A stretch of 64,000 nt of DNA from UBA668 sp043721915 (GTDB taxonomy: Bacteria; Actinomycetota; Acidimicrobiia; Acidimicrobiales; Ilumatobacteraceae). The position numbers were made by a program, and so were the translations under genes. The notes below the pieces were generated by a model, which ran no database searches, was not told where the DNA came from, and saw only the letters and a program-made list of their open reading frames with translations. This document shows positions 60,532 through 64,000 of the stretch, piece after piece. Position 1 is the first letter of the stretch; every line of letters starts with the position of its first letter. The DNA lies in NCBI GenBank assembly GCA_043721915.1, contig JAYSPV010000081.1, forward strand, positions 42,886-106,885, read 5' to 3'.

Positions 60532-60568
60532 AAAAAGGGAACGGGACCGGCCCCGAAGGGCCGGCCCC
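60532..60568 (-). terminator. attenuating terminator between binding-protein and permease genes
   Basis: On minus an 11-bp GC stem (one G-U pair) closes a TTCG tetraloop and is followed after six bases by TTTTT. Its place inside the operon suggests partial termination that leaves more binding protein than permease. Confidence 0.8.
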
Positions 60569-60595
60569 GATACTCCCACATTTCTTGCGACTACC

Positions 60596-62320
60596 TCAGG
60601 TGAGGTCTTCGATGACTGCTTCGCCAACGAGGAACTCGCTGGGAACAATCTCCTGGCCGGCGGTGGTGTCGTACATGCCCGGCATCACCGGGAATGCAAT
60701 CAGCCACACGTACCACGAGCTGTTTGCGCACTCCGTGATGGGGTTGGCACAGTCGGCGGCCGGGAACTGCTCGGCACCGACGATGACCTGACCATCGCCG
60801 TCGACGTCGGTCCACTCGTACCAGTTGTTGATCGCACGGTAGTTGGCGATCTCCTTGACCGAGGTGGCGTCGAGACGGTCGGTGCGGTAGGCACCGATGT
60901 TCGGGAACTGCAGCAGCGGCAGCATGATGTGGTCTTGCGCCATCAATGCGATGGCCTTCTTGACCTCTTCGGTACGGATGGCCGGGTCGAGCTCGGCGTC
61001 GGCGCCGATCAGCAGATCGGTGGCCTCCTGGTTGCACCAGCCGTTGCTGTTCTGGCCCTGGAAGTCGTTCGCTTCCGTCGGGATCTGGTCGCAGCCCCAC
61101 GTACGCAGGTACGCCGGGTCCGGTGCCACCGTGTTGATGTACATCGCCATGTCGTAGTCGAGCGCCGGGAGACGGGTCTCGAACACGCAGGGCAGGGCCT
61201 CGCAGTTGTCAGCCTTGATGTTGAAGCCGGCCTCAGCCATCTTCGGGATCAAGAACTCCTGGGTGCTCTCACGGCGGGTGTTGCCGGTGTTGACCATCCA
61301 ACGGATCTCCGGGACCTTGCCGTCCTTGTCCATCCACATACCCGAGGCATCCTGAGTCCAACCGTTGTCGGTGAGGAGCTGCTTGGCGCCTTCCGGGTCG
61401 TAGTTGTTCTCGAACACCGGATCGCAGTACGGGCCAGGAGCGATCGGACCACAGGTCAGCAACGGCAAGCCGTTGGCGAACGGGGCGTAGATCTGGTCGT
61501 AGATGGCCTGCGCGTCGATCGACTTGCTGAAGGCGGTGCGGAAGATCGGGTCGGCGAACGGACCCTCGTAGCTCTGGAAGTAGAAGCCCTCGAAGGCACC
61601 CGAGCCAGCGGCCTCGAACGTCACGTTCGGGTCTGCCAGTTCCTCATCCAGGCCGGTGTATGCCTGCGGGAAGATGAAGTCGACAGCACCGCTCTTCAGA
61701 GCAGTGGGGCCGTCCTCGGCAGGAACCACGACAACGCGCTCGATGCCGGGGGTGCGAGCACCCTTGTAGCCCTCGTTGGGGACGAGCACGAGCTGCTCAG
61801 CCGACCACGAATCGATCTTCCACTCGTTGGCCGAGTAGCCGATGCCGCCGTCGAATGCTTCCGAGACATCGTTGCAGTCGTCGGTGGCCGACGCCTTCAG
61901 GAGGCCGCCGAACAGCAGCTTCCAGGGGGCGTACTTGCCGCTGAACTCGACGACTACTTCCGGACCCTCGCCGGCGATCGACAGGATCTGGTCGTAGCCG
62001 GTGGTGCTCAACGAGCCCGGCGTGTTCATGATTGCGTCGTACGTGCACTGGAAGTCAGCCGAGCTGATTGCAGTGCCGTCGTCCCACACTGCCACGTCGG
62101 ACAGGGTGTAGGTGACGCGCATGACCGGCTCGAGCGGAGCGGCTTCAGTCGTGTCGGTGACGGCTTCTGTGGTCTCGGTGGCGCCGGTGGTCTCGGTGGT
62201 GCCCTCGGTGGTGCCTGGTGCGTTGGTCGTCGTGCTGTCCTTGTCGTCGCCGCATGCGGCAACGATCAGGGAAAGGCCGACGGCGAGAGCAGCAAACTTG
62301 CTGCGCTTCGTAGTCCTCAC
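60596..62320 (-). CDS. extracellular solute-binding lipoprotein of the peptide ABC transporter (family 5)
   Basis: A 574-residue lipoprotein. A signal peptide ends at the lipobox VAAC (C23), followed by a Thr/Glu-rich linker of about 40 residues. The SBP_bac_5 fold then begins (YTLSDVAVWDDGTAISSADF). The core holds the paired lobes, including FYFQSYEGPFADPIFRTAFSKSID and WMVNTGNTRRESTQEFLIPKM. It captures peptides or another hydrophilic ligand for the permease encoded downstream. The GTG start has a strong AGGAGGA ribosome site. It is the first gene of the operon; the 192 bases upstream (62321-62512) separate it from tpiA. Confidence 0.93.
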   Translation of the reverse strand: MRTTKRSKFAALAVGLSLIVAACGDDKDSTTTNAPGTTEGTTETTGATETTEAVTDTTEAAPLEPVMRVTYTLSDVAVWDDGTAISSADFQCTYDAIMNTPGSLSTTGYDQILSIAGEGPEVVVEFSGKYAPWKLLFGGLLKASATDDCNDVSEAFDGGIGYSANEWKIDSWSAEQLVLVPNEGYKGARTPGIERVVVVPAEDGPTALKSGAVDFIFPQAYTGLDEELADPNVTFEAAGSGAFEGFYFQSYEGPFADPIFRTAFSKSIDAQAIYDQIYAPFANGLPLLTCGPIAPGPYCDPVFENNYDPEGAKQLLTDNGWTQDASGMWMDKDGKVPEIRWMVNTGNTRRESTQEFLIPKMAEAGFNIKADNCEALPCVFETRLPALDYDMAMYINTVAPDPAYLRTWGCDQIPTEANDFQGQNSNGWCNQEATDLLIGADAELDPAIRTEEVKKAIALMAQDHIMLPLLQFPNIGAYRTDRLDATSVKEIANYRAINNWYEWTDVDGDGQVIVGAEQFPAADCANPITECANSSWYVWLIAFPVMPGMYDTTAGQEIVPSEFLVGEAVIEDLT

Positions 62321-62512
62321 GTGGATGATCCTCCTGGATATAGCGGAGGGAGGTAAATGCGGCGATGCTCAGTGCGCCACCACAGCTCGTACTGTCCTCC
62401 CCGATCAATACGGGCGTTGCGAGGGTAGCACGCCCATCCTCCGTGCGATAGCAGCGTCGTTCCCGTTGTACGAAAAGTTGGTGCAAACGTTCCGGCAGTG
62501 TTTCGACTGCGT
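62321..62512 (-). promoter_or_regulatory. intergenic region with presumed promoter of the peptide transporter operon
   Basis: 192 bases between tpiA and the binding-protein gene, with the AGGAGGA ribosome site at its lower end. A promoter is expected, but I cannot pick a convincing -35/-10 pair; TGCTACCCT near 62426 is the best -10-like candidate. Confidence 0.3.
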
Positions 62513-63280
62513 TCACCGACCGAGCTTGCAAATGCGCGCGAACTCGTCGGCATCGAGGCTGGCGCCGCCCACCAGCGCACCGTCGATGTCGGGCATCGCG
62601 ATCAGTTCGGCGATGTTGGCGCCCTTCACGCTGCCTCCGTACTGGATGCGCACCGAATCGGCCGCCTCGGCGCCCCACACCTCGGCGACGCAACCACGAA
62701 TGGCGGCGCACACCTGTTGGGCGTCGTCACTGGTGGCCGTGCGGCCTGTGCCGATGGCCCAGATCGGTTCGTACGCGATGACGAGTGACCCCACCTGCGC
62801 CGGCTTGCGGCCGGCCAAACCCGCACGCACCTGGCCGAGCACCTTCGCTTCGGTCTCGCCGGCCTCGCGCTCTTCGAGCGTTTCGCCGCAGCAGAAGATC
62901 GGGGTCATCCCGTGGCCTTGAATGGCCGCCACCTTCAACCCGACCATCTCGTCGGTCTCACCGAAGATCTCGCGCCGCTCGCTGTGCCCGCAGATGACGT
63001 ACTGCACACCCAGCTTCGCCAGGAACACGGGCGACACCTCGCCGGTGTACGCGCCCTTCTCCTCGAAGTGACAGTGCTGCGCTCCCAGCGCGTAGCCGAG
63101 CTTGTCGCTGTCGATCACCGTCTGCACGCTGCGGATGTCGGTGAACGGCGGGTGGATGCTGACGTCAGCGGACTCCAGCTCGTCCTTGCCCACCAGGTAC
63201 GCGAGCTTCTGCACCGACTGGATGGCTTCGAAGTGGTTGTGGTTCATCTTCCAGTTGCCGGAGATGAGTGGCTTACGCAT
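62513..63280 (-). CDS. tpiA: triosephosphate isomerase
   Basis: The glycolytic enzyme that interconverts dihydroxyacetone phosphate and glyceraldehyde 3-phosphate. The 255-residue TIM barrel has the substrate Lys in GNWKMN, catalytic His in ICGHSERR, the catalytic Glu and flexible loop in AYEPIWAIGTG, and IQYGGSVKGAN near the end. The ATG at 63280 lies 8 bases inside the end of pgk, so the two are coupled. The frame continues upstream in pgk without meaning. Confidence 0.97.
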   Translation of the reverse strand: MRKPLISGNWKMNHNHFEAIQSVQKLAYLVGKDELESADVSIHPPFTDIRSVQTVIDSDKLGYALGAQHCHFEEKGAYTGEVSPVFLAKLGVQYVICGHSERREIFGETDEMVGLKVAAIQGHGMTPIFCCGETLEEREAGETEAKVLGQVRAGLAGRKPAQVGSLVIAYEPIWAIGTGRTATSDDAQQVCAAIRGCVAEVWGAEAADSVRIQYGGSVKGANIAELIAMPDIDGALVGGASLDADEFARICKLGR

Positions 63281-64000
63281 TGGGTGCCCCTCTGAGTGCG
63301 TCGAGCCCGGGCAGATCGCCCAGCTCGAGAAGTTCCAGCGAGGCGCCGCCGCCGGTGCTGACGTGATCGACCTCGTCATCGAGGCCGAACTGGGCGAGCG
63401 CAGCGGCGCTGTCACCGCCACCGACGACGGTGAACGCCTTGGTGTCGGCCATCGCCTGTGCGATGGTGCGGGTGCCGGCCTCGAACCGCGGATCCTCGAA
63501 CATGCCCATCGGGCCGTTCCAGAACACGGTGCGGGCATCCATGATCACATCCGAGAATGCTGCAGCAGTGCCAGGACCGATGTCGAAGCCCTTCGCGCCA
63601 TCGGGCAGGCGGATGCCGAAGGTCGCGTACTCCCCCGAGGCATCCACGCCGGTGAGGTCCTCCGGCAAGTAGATGGTCTTGCCGTTGGCCTTCGACTGAT
63701 CCAGCAGGCGCTTGCACGTGTCGACCTGCTCCGGCTCCCACAGGCTGGCGCCGATCGGGTAGCCCTGAGCGGCGAGGAAGGTGAAGCACATCGCGCCGCC
63801 GATCACGAGCGCGTCGACCGCGTCGAGCAGCGCCTCGACCACGCCGAGCTTGTCGCTGATCTTGCTACCACCGAGCACCGCCACGAACGGGTGCTTCGGG
63901 TGGTCGCGCAGGCCGAGGAGCACCTCGACCTCCTTCTGCAGCAACAGGCCCATCGCCGACGGCAGCGTGCGCGGCGGGCCGACGATGCTGGCGTGCGCGC
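63273..64000 (-). CDS. pgk: phosphoglycerate kinase, C-terminal part (5' end outside window)
   Basis: About 240 C-terminal residues of the glycolytic kinase that makes ATP from 1,3-bisphosphoglycerate. Visible are the hinge segment ending LQKEVEVL, VLGGSKISDK, LIGGAMCFTFL, the nucleotide-binding FWNGPMGMFE, and GGGDSAAAL with STGGGASLE. The frame runs open to the window edge (GPPRTLPSAMGLLL...), so the gene continues. Its stop overlaps the tpiA start by 8 bases, which gives the usual pgk-tpiA pair. Confidence 0.97.
   Translation of the reverse strand, partial: AHASIVGPPRTLPSAMGLLLQKEVEVLLGLRDHPKHPFVAVLGGSKISDKLGVVEALLDAVDALVIGGAMCFTFLAAQGYPIGASLWEPEQVDTCKRLLDQSKANGKTIYLPEDLTGVDASGEYATFGIRLPDGAKGFDIGPGTAAAFSDVIMDARTVFWNGPMGMFEDPRFEAGTRTIAQAMADTKAFTVVGGGDSAAALAQFGLDDEVDHVSTGGGASLELLELGDLPGLDALRGAPNA

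Noticed and set aside
59528..62356. 942-codon open frame on the plus strand across the permease and binding-protein genes
   Set aside because: It is antisense to two well-supported transporter genes; low-complexity Arg/Asp/Val-rich translation with no motif.

Overview
The window is GC-rich, densely coding bacterial DNA with short intergenic gaps. Many neighbouring genes overlap by 4 bp (ATGA, GTGA or TTGA). The gene content points to an actinobacterium, most likely from the Acidimicrobiia (Ilumatobacter-like). The pointers are a mycothiol-dependent formaldehyde dehydrogenase (MscR) paired with its usual metallo-beta-lactamase partner, two DUF2510 proteins, F420-type luciferase-like oxidoreductases, nadD followed by an LCP-like gene, and class III cyclases fused to NB-ARC-type ATPases. 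This placement is inferred from gene content only. I see no CRISPR array, insertion sequence, prophage, rRNA or replication origin. One tRNA gene is present, tRNA-Leu(GAG).

Layout. 1-6.8 kb: the end of a cell-envelope/NAD block (LCP-like, nadD), a group 2 sigma factor with a hairpin leader and a clear terminator, class II DAHP synthase, then a coupled serine hydrolase / unknown / MFS operon. 7-16.6 kb: thiolase, PIG-L deacetylase, cytochrome P450, histidine phosphatase, a DUF2510 membrane protein, a heterodimeric ABC exporter with one degenerate ATP site, and DoxX. 16.6-25.3 kb: hexapeptide acyltransferase, a phosphatidylcholine-synthase-like enzyme, P1 peptidase, panB-panC, a DUF2510-CPBP protease, an FAD oxidoreductase, and a secreted CAP protein with three tandem C-terminal modules. 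25.3-33 kb: a ProA-like reductase with a Gfo/Idh dehydrogenase, then genes with a sulfur theme (SsuD-like monooxygenase, persulfide-dioxygenase-like MBL protein, sulfatase, TauE/SafE exporter) and a 2OG-Fe(II) oxygenase.

33-41 kb: an operon with a biotinyl-domain/carboxyltransferase fusion, an N-succinylamino-acid-racemase-like enolase and a GNAT acyltransferase; a stand-alone LigD-type polymerase domain; a lipoprotein; and mscR with its MBL partner. 41-46.8 kb: the best candidate for a little-described pathway. A TetR/acyl-CoA-dehydrogenase-like operon is divergent from a NicD-like hydrolase / NicX-like ring-cleavage dioxygenase / VOC-bicupin operon, across a perfect 27-bp palindrome that covers both -35 boxes. 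An F420 oxidoreductase follows. 46.8-56.2 kb: a SHOCT protein, a frameshifted OafA-type acyltransferase with an SGNH domain, an anchored protein, and two tandem cyclase-NB-ARC paralogues. 56.2-64 kb (minus strand): pgk (partial), tpiA, a complete oligopeptide ABC transporter, secG and tRNA-Leu.

A signal that recurs across the window is a TANNNT hexamer placed 6-9 bases before a start codon, in front of many first-in-operon genes on both strands. This is the layout expected for leaderless mRNAs, and it helped choose several starts. One 19-bp divergent gap carries two such boxes overlapping by 5 bp.
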